This document shows, in pieces, positions 27,882 through 36,122 of a stretch of DNA of 64,000 nucleotides; the stretch's first letter is position 1; the number at the start of each line of letters is the position of its first letter. Below the pieces are notes generated by a model. The model was not told the DNA's origin. It was given only the letters and a program-made list of their open reading frames with translations, and did not search any database. The stretch lies in NCBI GenBank assembly GCA_014800945.1, contig JAAVFD010000014.1, positions 62,001-126,000 on the forward strand, read 5' to 3'. Source of the DNA: Barnesiella sp. (GTDB taxonomy: Bacteria > Bacteroidota > Bacteroidia > Bacteroidales > Muribaculaceae). Position numbers and translations under genes: made by a program.

Positions 27882-28400
27882 TTAAATTTCTTCGGGGTTG
27901 TGGTATATATGATTTAACGGACGCATAACATTACAGAGAATCTGTCCCCAGTAATTGTCAAAATCCTCTTTGATTGCCTCAATAGCACCGGGGAGAGCAT
28001 CAGAGGGTGCATCTCTTACCATCTCTACAAAATTATATAACGACTGAAAAATATCAGCAAGCCCTTCAGATACAGATGCGGCGATAGGAGTATCCGAGTA
28101 CTTCATATCCTCTTCAAATACCTCCAGATAAGTGTCGTTTGCACCGAAAACACCCTCAAGATTTCTTCTTACTGTTTCATAATTCTCCTCATCGAGAGCC
28201 TGTTCCAGATACCCGCCTTCTTCAATCGATTCTTCTGTTTTCAAATCATTAGCGGTGATGTACAGCCTTGGCAAAAGGCGAATCATGTTAGCAGTGAAAT
28301 CAGCCGGTTCTGTTTCGAAAGCCTGTTCTATAGCCGAACAATATTCGTTACACAAAGCTATAAAAGCGAGTGAGTTATTACTAAGTCCCTTATTAGACAT
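27882..28400 (-). CDS. DUF5063 family protein
   Basis: A 172-residue acidic, helical cytoplasmic protein matching DUF5063. It has the family-like opening FIALCNEYCSAIEQA, then MIRLLPRLYITANDL and a late segment DNYWGQILCNVMRPLNHIYH. No catalytic motif is recognisable and the function is unknown. It starts 1 nt after the nadD stop, so it is almost certainly co-translated with NadD. Confidence 0.82.
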   Translation of the reverse strand: MSNKGLSNNSLAFIALCNEYCSAIEQAFETEPADFTANMIRLLPRLYITANDLKTEESIEEGGYLEQALDEENYETVRRNLEGVFGANDTYLEVFEEDMKYSDTPIAASVSEGLADIFQSLYNFVEMVRDAPSDALPGAIEAIKEDFDNYWGQILCNVMRPLNHIYHNPEEI

Positions 28401-28401
28401 A

Positions 28402-28983
28402 TTATTTCTTATATAGATTATTTGACTTTATGTACTTATAAACGGCATCCGGCACAAAATAGTCAACATCCTTGCCCTCTGCCAAGGCATTGCGGATGAA
28501 TGTGCTTGAAATATCTACCGACGGAGCATTCACTGCAATTACGCCTTCCGGAAGTGAAGCTTCATCTATGGCATAACCCGGGCGTGGATAGATAATTACA
28601 CCGTACTCTTTAATTATCCTTTCCCACTCTTTCCAACCGGTGAATCCTAACCAGCTGTCACTGCCTATAATGCATCGGAATGATATATCGGGATGAACTT
28701 TAGATAAAGAATCCAAAGTGTCTATGGTGTATGACGGAACCGGCATTTTCAACTGTTCATCACAAATATCGAGATATGAATTATCGGTCACTGCGAGCCG
28801 GAGCATATCCTCTCTTATCTGCACCGGAAGCAAGTCCGGATTCTGTGTTTTGAAAGGATTTAATGGTGACAGCATAAGCCACACCTCATCAATATCGCTC
28901 CATTGAGCTATATAAGAAGCAACAATCAGGTGACCTATATGCACCGGATTGAATGATCCACCGTAGAGTCCAACTGTTTTCAT
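28402..28983 (-). CDS. nadD: Nicotinate-nucleotide adenylyltransferase
   Basis: Converts nicotinate mononucleotide and ATP to deamido-NAD in NAD synthesis. The 193 residues show the nucleotidyltransferase motif GGSFNPVHIGHL (9-20), with the HxGH-type active site. LSPLNPFK, FRCIIGSDSWLGFTGWKEWE and the C-terminal VDISSTFIRNAL follow. It lies 13 nt downstream of gmk and 1 nt upstream of DUF5063. Confidence 0.97.
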   Translation of the reverse strand: MKTVGLYGGSFNPVHIGHLIVASYIAQWSDIDEVWLMLSPLNPFKTQNPDLLPVQIREDMLRLAVTDNSYLDICDEQLKMPVPSYTIDTLDSLSKVHPDISFRCIIGSDSWLGFTGWKEWERIIKEYGVIIYPRPGYAIDEASLPEGVIAVNAPSVDISSTFIRNALAEGKDVDYFVPDAVYKYIKSNNLYKK

Positions 28984-28996
28984 CTCACGGTAAGGT

Positions 28997-29578
28997 TCAG
29001 CCGGCTATAAATTCCTTTATAATTTTATCTGTCTGGTCAACAGCCTCATCAAGGTTGTCATTAACCACCTTTTTGTCGTAATCTTTGGCAAATGACAGTT
29101 CATATTCAGCTTTGCCAACTCGTTCCGCAATCGCTTCGGGAGAGTCTGTGCCCCTGCCTTCAAGGCGGCGTTTAAGCTCTTCAACAGATGGAGGAAGTAT
29201 AAAAAGGCTGAGAGCCCTGTCACCGAACATTTTTTTTACATTCACACCTCCTTTAACGTCAATATCGAGAACAACATTATGCCCTTCGGCGCACTTCCGC
29301 TCTACCTCACTGCGGAGTGTTCCGTAAAATCTGCCGGGATAAACTTCTTCGTACTCAACGAACTTTCCTTCAGCAATAGCCTGGCGAAACTCATCTTCGG
29401 TAAGGAAATAATAATTGATTCCATGCTTTTCACCCTCTCTGGGAGGGCGGCTGGTTGCCGATACGGAGAATTCAAGATCAATATCACCTCTACGCAGAAG
29501 TTCATTAATTATTGTTGACTTTCCGCAACCGCTGGGCGCGCTGATGATAATAATTTTTCCTTGCTTTGTAGGTGCCAT
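28997..29578 (-). CDS. gmk: Guanylate kinase
   Basis: Phosphorylates GMP to GDP. The 193 residues carry the P-loop SAPSGCGKST (residues about 13-22), the GMP-binding segment SATSRPPREGEKHGINYYFL, the helix EFRQAIAEGKFVEYEEVY and the lid region RRLEGRGTDSPEAIAERV. It lies 25 nt downstream of yicC, a pairing seen widely in bacteria. Confidence 0.97.
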   Translation of the reverse strand: MAPTKQGKIIIISAPSGCGKSTIINELLRRGDIDLEFSVSATSRPPREGEKHGINYYFLTEDEFRQAIAEGKFVEYEEVYPGRFYGTLRSEVERKCAEGHNVVLDIDVKGGVNVKKMFGDRALSLFILPPSVEELKRRLEGRGTDSPEAIAERVGKAEYELSFAKDYDKKVVNDNLDEAVDQTDKIIKEFIAG

Positions 29579-29603
29579 TCGAACTGTACGGTTGATTAAG
29601 AAT

Positions 29604-30479
29604 TTACATTACATTGAGCACTTGCTCTTTTATCTGCTCCAATTCGTCTTTCATGCGAACAACGAGTTTCTGCAATTCGGCATGATTGCTTTTTGACCCG
29701 AGAGTATTGATTTCGCGGCCCATCTCCTGACTGATGAATCCGAGTTTTTTACCTTGTCCCGGAGTTCCAGCCATTGTTTCCATGAAATAGCGGAGATGCT
29801 GCGCAAGACGTTGCTTTTCTTCGTTGATATCAAGTTTCTCAATATAATATATCATCTCCTGCTCAAGGCGGCTTCCGTCATACTCTGCAACAGGGAGCCG
29901 GTTGAGATTATCCTCTATTCGGGCTCTTATTTTTGCAACCCTTTCTGTTTCATAAGCAGGTACTTCCGCGAGTAGCTCACTTATGCGTTCAATCCGTTTG
30001 GTAAAGAACTCTTCAAGTCGCTCACCCTCACTTCTGCGGTGTGCCATAAGAGCTTCCGCTGCTTTTTCAGCAGCTTCCAGCAATACTGTTACCTCCGATT
30101 CCTTGGGCTCGTCATTATTTTCAGGCTTCAGTACATCCGGAAGACGCATCAGCACCGAATACCAGTCAGCCGGTTCGGGAATACCGAGGGTTGCAGACAG
30201 TTCCACTATCTGCTTTTTGTAGGCTTCCATAAGTGCAACATTGAATTTTGCCGCTCCGTCACACTTGATGTTTTCAGAAAAAATATTGACCTCAACTTTT
30301 CCTCTTTCAAGAGCGTGCCCTATAAGTGAGCGTACTTCCAGCTCCTTATCTCTGAATGCTGAGGGAATGCGCACAGCCATGTCAAGCTGCTTGCTGTTAA
30401 GCGATTTAATTTCGCAAGTTATCTTTTTGTCATCTGCTTCGGCAACATATTTGCCATAGCCTGTCATTGATAAAATCAT
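29604..30479 (-). CDS. yicC: YicC/YloC family endoribonuclease
   Basis: A 291-residue protein of the YicC family, reported to be an endoribonuclease affecting sRNA and mRNA turnover. It shows the N-terminal SMTGYGKYVAE, the segment EIKSLNSKQLDMAVRIPS, the central GERLEEFFTKRIERI, and the C-terminal signature with GKKLGFISQEMGREINTLGSK. It is the first gene of a five-gene minus-strand operon and has a promoter box at 30501-30508. Confidence 0.95.
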   Translation of the reverse strand: MILSMTGYGKYVAEADDKKITCEIKSLNSKQLDMAVRIPSAFRDKELEVRSLIGHALERGKVEVNIFSENIKCDGAAKFNVALMEAYKKQIVELSATLGIPEPADWYSVLMRLPDVLKPENNDEPKESEVTVLLEAAEKAAEALMAHRRSEGERLEEFFTKRIERISELLAEVPAYETERVAKIRARIEDNLNRLPVAEYDGSRLEQEMIYYIEKLDINEEKQRLAQHLRYFMETMAGTPGQGKKLGFISQEMGREINTLGSKSNHAELQKLVVRMKDELEQIKEQVLNVM

Positions 30480-30500
30480 GGTTGAGATTCTTATTTTCTA

Positions 30501-30508
30501 CAAAAGTA
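30501..30508 (-). promoter_or_regulatory. -7 box of the yicC operon
   Basis: TACTTTTG on the minus strand, full match to TAnnTTTG, 21 nt upstream of the yicC ATG. Confidence 0.6.
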
Positions 30509-30638
30509 CGATATAACCTTAAAAACTGCCATTTTCAGCAAACGCTAATCATGAGCTTTATTTTAAGATTAGATTGCCAAAAACTCATTAGGCAATTGAC
30601 ATAACAAAAGTAAAAATTTATCGTGATATATACAAAAT

Positions 30639-30665
30639 CCCCGCCTCCAACTAAATCTTGCGGAG
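30639..30665 (-). terminator. Possible terminator after higA
   Basis: CTCCGC and GCGGGG on the minus strand can form a 6-bp stem (with a G-U) over a 15-nt loop, followed by ATTTTG. It starts about 10 nt after the higA stop. Moderate strength. Confidence 0.45.
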
Positions 30666-30675
30666 TCCAAAATTC

Positions 30676-31020
30676 TTATAACATCGCTGCGATATTGCGA
30701 ACCGATGATAGACGCTTCATAAATGAAGCATCAGACTTTGCCACCTGCATATTATAATCACTTTGCAGATTAAGTAATAAATCTGCCGGAATATTTAATG
30801 CCGCCTCTATTAATAAAGCCATTTCTGTATTAACCCCTCTCTTGCCTTTAATAATCTCATTAAGTAGAGAAGGCTTAACACCTATACTTTCAGCGAGCTT
30901 TGCCTGAGTAAGACCATTTACCTCCAGTTCATCCTTAATAAGTTCTCCCGGGTGAGTTGGCTCAAACGGAGTGAGATTGTTCGCTATCATATCTGTAGCA
31001 ACGCCTTGTAATGTAATCAT
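30676..31020 (-). CDS. higA: HigA-family addiction-module antitoxin
   Basis: XRE-type DNA-binding antitoxin of 114 residues. The HigA family mark PTHPGELIKDEL precedes the HTH (LTQAKLAESIGVKPSLLNEI, then GKRGVNTEMALLIEAAL). The helix ending at ALNIPADLLLNLQ is typical of the family. The start at 31020 lies 1 nt after the higB stop; an upstream ATG at 31050 would overlap higB by 29 nt. HigA is expected to bind HigB and the palindrome at 31377-31400 to repress the operon. The gene order, toxin first, is the normal one for higBA. Confidence 0.92.
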   Translation of the reverse strand: MITLQGVATDMIANNLTPFEPTHPGELIKDELEVNGLTQAKLAESIGVKPSLLNEIIKGKRGVNTEMALLIEAALNIPADLLLNLQSDYNMQVAKSDASFMKRLSSVRNIAAML

Positions 31021-31021
31021 A

Positions 31022-31339
31022 TCAATCGTAATGATTTGAGAGTTCAACAATATTACAGATAGTAAGAATCGGCTCTTCGGTGGTTTCTCGCATAGTAAAC
31101 TCTATTCTGTACTGGTCATTAACCCTAATAGAGAATCGTCCGGCTTTATTCCCTTTTAGAGCCTCAAAATTCAAAGAGTTAATACGAAACAAGTCTTCTT
31201 TACGAGAAGCCCATTTCAGGTAATCTATGCCACGCTTGTAGCGTTTGACTACATCAATTCTGTAACGATGTTTTTTATCGCTACACTCTCCTTTAGTATA
31301 GAGGTCTCTCAAATATTCTTCTCCGAATTCAACTATCAT
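31022..31339 (-). CDS. higB: HigB-type toxin (RelE/ParE superfamily)
   Basis: A 105-residue basic protein of the RelE-fold toxin family, presumed to be a ribosome-dependent mRNA endonuclease. The pattern KRYKRGIDYLKWA, then LNFEALKGNKAGRFSIRVNDQYRIEF, is typical of HigB (GxxxxSIRVNxQYRIxF). It ends in ICNIVELSNHYD, where the HYD end is a family mark. No frameshift or truncation is seen, so the toxin appears intact. higA follows 1 nt downstream. A promoter and a 24-bp palindrome lie just upstream. Confidence 0.93.
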   Translation of the reverse strand: MIVEFGEEYLRDLYTKGECSDKKHRYRIDVVKRYKRGIDYLKWASRKEDLFRINSLNFEALKGNKAGRFSIRVNDQYRIEFTMRETTEEPILTICNIVELSNHYD

Positions 31340-31356
31340 ATAACTTTATTACGAAG

Positions 31357-31400
31357 CAAAGATAAGAAAAGTTTTTCGTATTCACAAATTTGTGAATACG
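31357..31400 (-). promoter_or_regulatory. higBA promoter with palindromic operator
   Basis: The -7 box TATCTTTG occupies 31357-31364. A perfect 24-bp palindrome fills 31377-31400 (half-site CGTATTCACAAA). The minus-strand TTTG at 31385-31388, exactly 20 nt from the -7 box, sits inside the palindrome. A repressor bound there would cover the -33 element. Confidence 0.8.
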
Positions 31401-31450
31401 GGTCTTCTATTTTCTCTGTGCTTTCATTTAAGTTTGCCGAGAGGTCAAGC

Positions 31451-31483
31451 CTTATCATTTTTACAGGATATCTTATCATTTTT
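31451..31483. repeat. Two 12-bp direct repeats
   Basis: CTTATCATTTTT at 31451-31462 and at 31472-31483, offset 21 bp (two helical turns). This could be a tandem regulator site upstream of the transporter gene, or AT-rich coincidence. Confidence 0.3.
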
Positions 31484-31557
31484 TCGGATTAATCAAGAGG
31501 GCTCAAAACACTATAATCTATTTGCTTGTTGGATTATTGAAATTATTAAGAATTAAT

Positions 31558-31659
31558 ATGGCAACCAACGAACAAGCAGTTCTTAACCATCATCATGGCA
31601 CTCATCCCGTTAAAATAGGAGTAGTCCTGAAAAATTCTCCGATACGCCGGCAGATATAA
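31558..31659 (+). CDS. Possible 33-residue leader peptide
   Basis: ATG at 31558, TAA at 31657. The product would contain a histidine cluster (NHHHGTHP) and a basic end (NSPIRRQI). It lies 45 nt upstream of the AspT-like transporter gene. There is no strong promoter or known family; it is listed because of its position, not because translation is shown. Confidence 0.25.
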   Translation: MATNEQAVLNHHHGTHPVKIGVVLKNSPIRRQI

Positions 31660-31704
31660 TTAATTTTTTATTTAATCACCAACATCCAATAGCGCAAAGT
31701 AAAG

Positions 31705-33411
31705 ATGGCACTGATTGACTATGTTTTCAATATTCTTAGAGATAATCCGGTAATACCTATTTTTCTTACAATAGGACTCGGTTTTTTTATTGGACAATTG
31801 AAGTATAAATCCTTTTCTCTCGGTCCGGTCGCCGCTACTCTGATAATAGGAGTAATAATAGGACAGATTGGTATTGACATTTCTCCGACAGTAAGAATCG
31901 TTTTCTTTATGCTTTTTCTGTTCAGTATCGGCTACAGTGTCGGTCCGCAATTCTTCCGTTCTCTCAAAGGGCGAGGATTAAAACAGGTTGGATTTGCTGT
32001 GCTTGAAGCTCTAGTGTGCGCAGCCACCGTTATAGCAGCATCCAAACTGATGGGCTACGACATGGGTACCGCCTGTGGTCTGTTTGCCGGTTCGCAGACA
32101 GCTTCAGCATCGCTTGGCGTTACAGCCGATACAATTCGCTCCCTGAGCATGCCGGATGATGCAAAGAAGGTAATAACAGATATGATACCGGCTTGCTATG
32201 CTGTTACTTACATTTTCGGGACTATTGGCTCGGCTTGGATTCTTTCTAATATCGGTCCGTGGCTTCTCGGAGGAATGAAGAAGGTGAAGCAGGAAACAGC
32301 TGAGATAGAATCCAAGATGGATGATGGTGAGTTTACACCCGAAGATGGAATGATTGACGCAAATCGTCCTGTCGCATTCCGCGCCTATCGTGCCGAGTCT
32401 GATATATTCGATGAACCAAGATCAGTTCAGTATGTAGAGTATATTTTTGCTCAGAAAAATGTGAGGCTCTTCATTGAGCGTCTCAGAATTAAAGGTAAGC
32501 TATATGATCCCAAACCGGGTCTAATGATTAGCAAAGGAGACACGATAGTGCTTAGTGGTCGCCGCGAAGTAATCGTCGATGAGGCAGGAATAATAGGGCC
32601 GGAGGTGGCAGATAACGAGCTGTTAAGCTTTGGCGCAGAGAATCTGCCTGTTACTGTGTCAAAGAACGGCGCAGCCGGAATGACTTTTGGAGAAATTCGC
32701 AAGCAGACATTCATGAATGGTGTAATAATAAAGAGCATGACCCGCAATGGTGTGAGTCTGCCGGCACGATCCAAAACCGAGATTCAGCGAGGTGATGTGC
32801 TGACACTGGTAGGATTGCCCAGCAAAGTAGCTATTGCCACGGAGCATATCGGCTATGCCGACCGTCAGACCGAAGCAACCGATATGGTGTTTATAGGAAT
32901 TGGTATAGCTTTGGGCTGTTTTATCGGTGCGCTATCATTTATGATTGACGGTATCCCGGTTTCTTTAAGCACAAGTGGTGGAGCACTCTTCTCGGGATTA
33001 TTCTTCGGTTGGCTCCGTTCCCGAAAACCTACATGCGGATATATACCCTCGCAGGTGTCATGGCTGTTTGATAAACTCGGGCTGAATATGTTCATAGCGG
33101 TAATTGGTCTGACTTCCGGTCCCACGTTCATACAAGGTATTGCGCAAGTGGGAATAAGCTTGTTTATTGTCGGTATCATCTGCACAATAATACCGCTTGT
33201 GGTAATGACGCTTGTAGGACATAAAATCTTTAAGTTCGGATGTGCGGAGACATTAGGGTGTGTTGCAGGCAGCAGATGCGGCGTGGCTTCTATTGGCGCA
33301 ATTCAAGATGCTTTAGGGAGCAACTTGCCTGCAATAGGTTATACAGTCACCTATGCCACTGCCAACTTTGTACTTGTGTTTTCAAGCATTCTCGTGATAA
33401 TATTCATCTAA
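31705..33411 (+). CDS. Aspartate:alanine-exchanger family transporter (AspT/YidE-like)
   Basis: Inner-membrane transporter of 568 residues. Five or so N-terminal helices (1 to about 185) include FLTIGLGFFIGQLKY, the glycine-rich ATLIIGVIIGQIG and the core CGLFAGSQTASASLG. The middle holds two TrkA-C (RCK_C) regulatory domains, about 235-300 and 310-385. A second set of helices (about 395-568) contains AETLGCVAGSRCGVASIGA, the internal repeat of the first core motif. This two-half plus TrkA-C layout defines the AAE family. The substrate is likely an acidic amino acid or another anion but is not determined. Confidence 0.93.
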   Translation: MALIDYVFNILRDNPVIPIFLTIGLGFFIGQLKYKSFSLGPVAATLIIGVIIGQIGIDISPTVRIVFFMLFLFSIGYSVGPQFFRSLKGRGLKQVGFAVLEALVCAATVIAASKLMGYDMGTACGLFAGSQTASASLGVTADTIRSLSMPDDAKKVITDMIPACYAVTYIFGTIGSAWILSNIGPWLLGGMKKVKQETAEIESKMDDGEFTPEDGMIDANRPVAFRAYRAESDIFDEPRSVQYVEYIFAQKNVRLFIERLRIKGKLYDPKPGLMISKGDTIVLSGRREVIVDEAGIIGPEVADNELLSFGAENLPVTVSKNGAAGMTFGEIRKQTFMNGVIIKSMTRNGVSLPARSKTEIQRGDVLTLVGLPSKVAIATEHIGYADRQTEATDMVFIGIGIALGCFIGALSFMIDGIPVSLSTSGGALFSGLFFGWLRSRKPTCGYIPSQVSWLFDKLGLNMFIAVIGLTSGPTFIQGIAQVGISLFIVGIICTIIPLVVMTLVGHKIFKFGCAETLGCVAGSRCGVASIGAIQDALGSNLPAIGYTVTYATANFVLVFSSILVIIFI

Positions 33412-33451
33412 AGTTTTCCAAACAGTTATCCAATAGGCTGATGGATAGCAA

Positions 33452-33483
33452 TTTGTTGAAGCCAAAAAAAACTCGTATTTTTG
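33452..33483 (+). promoter_or_regulatory. Promoter of tsaB
   Basis: TTTG (33452-33455), 20-nt spacer, TATTTTTG (33476-33483). Both match the consensus. The box overlaps an ATG at 33481, so the ATG at 33502 must be the start. Confidence 0.78.
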
Positions 33484-33501
33484 CAGAAAATATACGACCT
33501 T

Positions 33502-34191
33502 ATGGCAGTGATTCTAAATATTGATACCTCAACCGATGTTTGCTCAACAGCTCTGACAGCGGAGGGTGATATTCTAATTCATCGTGAAGATTTCACAGGC
33601 AGGAACCATGCGGCTTTGCTGAGCGATTTTATAAAGGTTTGCTTTGATAGGGCGGCTGAGTTGGGGCTTAAGCTTGACGCAGTTGCGGTGTCAATGGGTC
33701 CCGGGAGCTACACAGGTCTGAGAATCGGACTGAGTGAGGCAAAAGGACTTGCATATTCACTCGGCATTCCTCTCATAGGTATCGATACATTGAAACTCCT
33801 CGCGGTATCAGTAATGTTTTCAGGTGCAGAGATACCTGAGGATGCATTGTTCGCACCGATGATTGATGCTCGCCGAATGGAGGTCTTTACGGCCGTTTAC
33901 GATATGGCATTGAATCCGCTTCTTGACCCGCAACCGATGGTGCTTGACAGTGACAGTTATTCTGACTTTACGGCGAAGCATCCGGTCCTTTTCTTCGGCA
34001 ACGGTAGTGACAAGGCAAAAGAAATGCTAAGCGGCAAGAATGCCATCTTTGTTGATGGTATCAAGCCGCTTGCTGTGGATATGCTTGCTCTTAGCGAACT
34101 CGCCTGGAGCAAAAAGGATTTTATTGATGTAGCCTATTCAACTCCTTGGTACAGAAAGGAATTTCAGACCACGACTCCCAAGAATAAGTAA
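33502..34191 (+). CDS. tsaB: tRNA threonylcarbamoyladenosine biosynthesis protein TsaB
   Basis: Partner of TsaD in forming t6A at position 37 of ANN-decoding tRNAs. The 229 residues have the ASKHA-fold start ILNIDTSTDVCSTAL, then GRNHAALLSDFI and the diagnostic SMGPGSYTGLRIGLSEAKGL. MIDARRMEVFTAVYD follows. TsaB lacks the metal-binding residues of TsaD, as here. The start at 33502 follows from the promoter. The gene converges on the TM2 gene with 2 bp between. Confidence 0.95.
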   Translation: MAVILNIDTSTDVCSTALTAEGDILIHREDFTGRNHAALLSDFIKVCFDRAAELGLKLDAVAVSMGPGSYTGLRIGLSEAKGLAYSLGIPLIGIDTLKLLAVSVMFSGAEIPEDALFAPMIDARRMEVFTAVYDMALNPLLDPQPMVLDSDSYSDFTAKHPVLFFGNGSDKAKEMLSGKNAIFVDGIKPLAVDMLALSELAWSKKDFIDVAYSTPWYRKEFQTTTPKNK

Positions 34192-34193
34192 TA

Positions 34194-34628
34194 TTAGAAA
34201 GGAATTGATGAGGGTGTGGTGACGTACCTGTTTTCAAACTCCTGATTGTTCATGCAGAGTATCATGATGCCCTGAATCAATCCGAGCAGCGAAGCCACAG
34301 AACCGCAGGTAAAGAGTGATATGAGGAGAAATACTATTCCGCCGGTAGTTTTGCCGAGATAGAAATAGTGTATGCCGAGCCCTCCTAAGAGAATTGCAAG
34401 AATGGCTGTGATGCCACGGCTTTTTCCATGAGGGCCGTCAGCAAAAGCGTCATTAGCCATCCATGAATTGTAAGGTTGCTGATACTGCTGATACTGAGAC
34501 TGATTTGGCTGATTGTAACCGTTATAATTGGGCGGTGTCACAAGATCGCTCTGACAATATCTGCATTTTATAGCCTCCTGACGTATTTCCTCTCCGCAGT
34601 AGGGGCACTTTTTCATTTGAGTATCCAT
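34194..34628 (-). CDS. TM2-domain protein with N-terminal zinc ribbon
   Basis: A 144-residue membrane protein. Residues 8-25 form a zinc ribbon with Cys8, Cys11, Cys22 and Cys25 (CPYCGEEI and CRYCQSDL). A Gln/Tyr/Asn-rich linker (about 30-60) follows. Residues about 70-130 are a TM2 domain, two helices with [20 protein letters not shown], as in many small bacterial membrane proteins of unknown role. It has its own promoter (34657-34664), separate from the upstream ABC operon. ATG at 34616 is an alternative start. Confidence 0.88.
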   Translation of the reverse strand: MDTQMKKCPYCGEEIRQEAIKCRYCQSDLVTPPNYNGYNQPNQSQYQQYQQPYNSWMANDAFADGPHGKSRGITAILAILLGGLGIHYFYLGKTTGGIVFLLISLFTCGSVASLLGLIQGIMILCMNNQEFENRYVTTPSSIPF

Positions 34629-34656
34629 TTTACAAATTATGAGCTGATTTTAAGGG

Positions 34657-34664
34657 CAAAATTA
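34657..34664 (-). promoter_or_regulatory. -7 box of the TM2 gene
   Basis: TAATTTTG on the minus strand, full match to TAnnTTTG, 28 nt upstream of the ATG at 34628. It overlaps the end of the preceding small gene. Confidence 0.6.
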
Positions 34665-34928
34665 AAAAAGTCCGAGCATAAAATCGCAATAATCGTAGTA
34701 AAGAAAATTGAATAGAGTATCGGTCAAATCAAAAACACAGTTAGTGATATTCTCTGCCGCATAATAAACTTGTTTGAAATTATTTGAAATTGAGTGAATT
34801 ATAGCAGGACTGATAACCGATGATTTCCCAAACTCACACCCTCTGATAATGCTGCCCACAGATATCACTATCAGGCAAGCCCAGCCGACCAAAGCTACAG
34901 AAGATGTTGCGGAAAATTTATTTTTCAT
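34662..34928 (-). CDS. Small membrane protein, function unknown
   Basis: An 88-residue protein with one hydrophobic helix at about 10-28 (VALVGWACLIVISVGSII), then a polar part rich in Asn, Ser and aromatic residues. I do not recognise the family. The start at 34928 overlaps the end of the preceding gene by 11 nt; an upstream ATG at 34946 would overlap by 29. It is the last gene of the YtrA-type operon, so it may work with the surface protein encoded just before it. Confidence 0.55.
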   Translation of the reverse strand: MKNKFSATSSVALVGWACLIVISVGSIIRGCEFGKSSVISPAIIHSISNNFKQVYYAAENITNCVFDLTDTLFNFLYYDYCDFMLGLF

Positions 34929-35739
34929 TTGAATATACATTTCCAATTTCTGCTTTGTTTTTGATACTTAATGTTATATTATCCCAAGGATAACTTACTT
35001 TATTGACAGAAATTCCGTCTAATGTAAGCTGACTTTTTCCGGGGGCACTTGTTTCTAAAACAAAGTTTCGGATAGTAGATGTTGCTGCGCTGTCCTGACT
35101 CACAGTCATTTCTATGCCATTATGTTTAGTCATTTTGACTTTCATGTCATTTATCTCCGAATCATTGATTTTCAATGAACAGTTCCAGTTACTTGAGACC
35201 AGTATATTCATGGAATCAATAGTGGATGAATTAACTCTGATTTTATGGAACTCAGATAGATTTAATTTTTTAGCAGTGATTCCTTCAAGATATAAGCAAA
35301 TATATTGTTTGTTACTGATGTTGAATTCATTTCCGGAACCGCTTGGAATCATGATAGTGAGAGGACGATGTCCATAAAGAATTACAGAGTACCGGGTATC
35401 ATCATCGCTGCTGCATTGTAATGAAATATTAAGTGTATCGTTTTCTTCGGTGTAATTTAAGAAATCAGCAATTTCTTCTGAATAAAGCAGTTGAGGCGTG
35501 GTAATGGTGTCGCACTGCACAAAACCGATTGATGAATTATTACAGAATACATTGTCTAAAGAAAAGACAATTGAAGAGAATGGTTTTATAACCTGAGTGA
35601 TTTTTGGGGAATCCTCTGTGATAGTAATTTCTTCATCTTTGAAATTTTGTCCTGTAGATGCTAACACAGCGATTGTAACAAGGGCTACAATCCAAACACC
35701 CACAGCGGTGGCGATAAGAATTATAGTAGATTTTTTCAT
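34918..35739 (-). CDS. Membrane-anchored repeat-strand protein (GIN/DUF2807-like), unknown
   Basis: A 273-residue protein with an N-terminal helix (4-27, TIILIATAVGVWIVALVTI) and a long exported part rich in Ser, Asn and Ile. The exported part shows rung-like repeats (LNLSEFHKIRVNSSTIDSMN, CSLKINDSEINDMKVKM, LTLDGISVNKVSY) suggestive of a right-handed beta-helix like the GIN/DUF2807 head domain. DUF2807 proteins often accompany such ABC operons in Bacteroidota; that match is from memory. It starts at the last base of the gntR stop codon (TAATG overlap), so it is translationally coupled to the regulator. Its function is unknown. Confidence 0.65.
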   Translation of the reverse strand: MKKSTIILIATAVGVWIVALVTIAVLASTGQNFKDEEITITEDSPKITQVIKPFSSIVFSLDNVFCNNSSIGFVQCDTITTPQLLYSEEIADFLNYTEENDTLNISLQCSSDDDTRYSVILYGHRPLTIMIPSGSGNEFNISNKQYICLYLEGITAKKLNLSEFHKIRVNSSTIDSMNILVSSNWNCSLKINDSEINDMKVKMTKHNGIEMTVSQDSAATSTIRNFVLETSAPGKSQLTLDGISVNKVSYPWDNITLSIKNKAEIGNVYSNEK

Positions 35740-36116
35740 TATTCCGGGAGTTTATTGTTCTTGCAAAATTGTTCATATTCAGCGGCGAGTTCTGTCGGTG
35801 TCCAGCCGAAAGATTCAATCCTCTCAAAAAAGTAGGGTAGTTCCTCAGCATAGAAAACCGCTTTGCGCATCGAGATGATTTTTTCACGAGCGCTTTCGGC
35901 TACGAAGAATCCGAGTCCACGTTTATTATATACAATCTCTTTTTGCTCAAGATACTCGTATGACCTGACAACTGTATTGGGATTGACCTCTACCTCAGCC
36001 GCGTACTCTCTTACAGACGGAATTCTGCTTCCGGGCGCAAATTTGTCAGCTATTATCGCGTCCATAATCCGCTCTGCAAGTTGAAGGTATATAGCTTTGT
36101 TCTCGTTAAATGTCAT
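35739..36116 (-). CDS. GntR-family regulator, YtrA subfamily
   Basis: A 125-residue repressor-type regulator: a GntR winged helix at about 5-75 (AIYLQLAERIMDAIIADKF, SRIPSVREYAAEVEVNPNTV, RSYEYLEQKEIVYNKRGLG) and a short helical dimerisation tail. The small size and missing ligand domain define the YtrA subfamily, which in Bacillus controls ABC transporters in response to cell-wall antibiotics. It lies 6 nt after the permease gene and overlaps the next gene by 1 nt. The inverted repeat AGTGTA-N12-TACACT at the operon start is its likely operator. Confidence 0.93.
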   Translation of the reverse strand: MTFNENKAIYLQLAERIMDAIIADKFAPGSRIPSVREYAAEVEVNPNTVVRSYEYLEQKEIVYNKRGLGFFVAESAREKIISMRKAVFYAEELPYFFERIESFGWTPTELAAEYEQFCKNNKLPE

Positions 36117-36122
36117 ATTTGT

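Larger units (their letters stand above)
31401..31704. other. Intergenic region between higBA and the AspT-like gene
   Basis: About 300 AT-rich bases with no confident gene. They hold two copies of CTTATCATTTTT (31451-31462 and 31472-31483, 21 bp apart), an imperfect -7-like TCTATTTG at 31517-31524, and a 33-codon open frame (31558-31659). I saw no convincing promoter for the transporter gene. Confidence 0.5.
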
